Assembly (NCBI GenBank): GCA_030631385.1
Contig: DAOVLG010000182.1
Span: forward strand, 1 to 5,004
Direction of reading: 5' to 3'
Source of the DNA: Candidatus Coatesiibacteriota bacterium
GTDB lineage: Bacteria; RBG-13-66-14
DNA: 5,004 nt
Shown here: positions 4,898 through 5,004 of the stretch, one piece after another
Layout of the letters: every line of letters begins with the position of its first letter
Position numbering within the stretch: position 1 is the stretch's first letter
The notes under the pieces: model-generated
The model's database searches: none
What the model saw: the letters and a program-made list of their open reading frames with translations, nothing else
Told to the model about the DNA's origin: nothing
Translations under genes and position numbers: made by a program

Positions 4898-5004
4898 CTA
4901 CGAAAAACTACGGCGTACACCGTGATCTGTGAGCGTATCTTGACGTTACGGTGCCCGAAGAGCGGGGCGCCGGGCCCCTCTCTGCGTAAATTGTCTGGAG
5001 GATC
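4898..5004. other. Right-end stretch without a recognisable gene
   Basis: I find no convincing coding region here on either strand. It holds an imperfect dyad around GTAC (ACGGCGTACACCGT, 4910-4923, two mismatched positions) and a 5-bp GGGGC/GCCCC hairpin (4964-4968 with 4974-4978) with a 5-base loop and no T tract. GGAGG at 4997-5001 could be a ribosome binding site for a plus-strand gene starting just after the window, but nothing else supports that. Confidence 0.4.

Noticed and set aside
4780..4920. Longer 72-residue version of the small Trp-rich ORF starting at 4920
   Set aside because: The extra part translates the REP-like palindrome and the terminator, has no ribosome binding site, and looks non-coding.
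4940..4945. TTGACG as a plus-strand -35 for a gene beyond the window
   Set aside because: Bases 16-19 positions downstream are GC-rich with no -10-like hexamer.

Overview
The window is GC-rich bacterial DNA with four substantial genes in two convergent pairs, separated by compact intergenic regions. From the left: the 3' part of an AddA/UvrD-type helicase-nuclease (+), hypB (-), an APH-fold kinase resembling maltokinases (+), and a secreted protein of unassigned function with a glutamine-amidotransferase-like look (-). A Trp-rich small ORF, a possible promoter, a possible terminator and a REP-like palindrome lie at the right end. I see no tRNA, rRNA, CRISPR array, insertion sequence or phage gene.

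Organism: Shine-Dalgarno sequences, sigma70-type promoters, intrinsic terminators and a Sec signal peptide all indicate a bacterium. The gene mix (Fe-S cluster AddA-like nuclease, HypB without metal-storage motifs, an orphan maltokinase-like kinase, a secreted protein ending in a SWGQIK-type tail) and the GTAGGGGCGGCC-type palindrome suggest an uncultivated or poorly studied lineage, perhaps around the FCB or related candidate phyla. That placement is a weak inference.

Layout: 1-1616 helicase-nuclease, cut by the window edge. 1617-1661 holds one hairpin with A and T tracts on its two arms, serving both convergent genes. 1662-2327 is hypB. 2328-2448 is a divergent control region in which a hypB promoter and a kinase promoter lie on nearly the same bases. 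2449-3897 is the kinase. 3898-3977 has two back-to-back terminators, one per convergent gene. 3978-4688 is the secreted protein. 4702-4779 is a possible 25-codon Trp/acid-rich ORF whose stop codon touches the next gene's ribosome binding site. 4780-5004 holds a promoter candidate, a short terminator and the REP-like palindrome, with no convincing gene.

Functional links: the four main genes do not form a pathway and are not in one operon. They cover DNA break processing, nickel delivery to hydrogenase or urease, sugar or small-molecule phosphorylation, and an exported protein. The only regulatory coupling visible is between hypB and the kinase, through their overlapping promoters. The least explained parts are the kinase (substrate unknown), the exported protein, and the small Trp-rich ORF in front of it.
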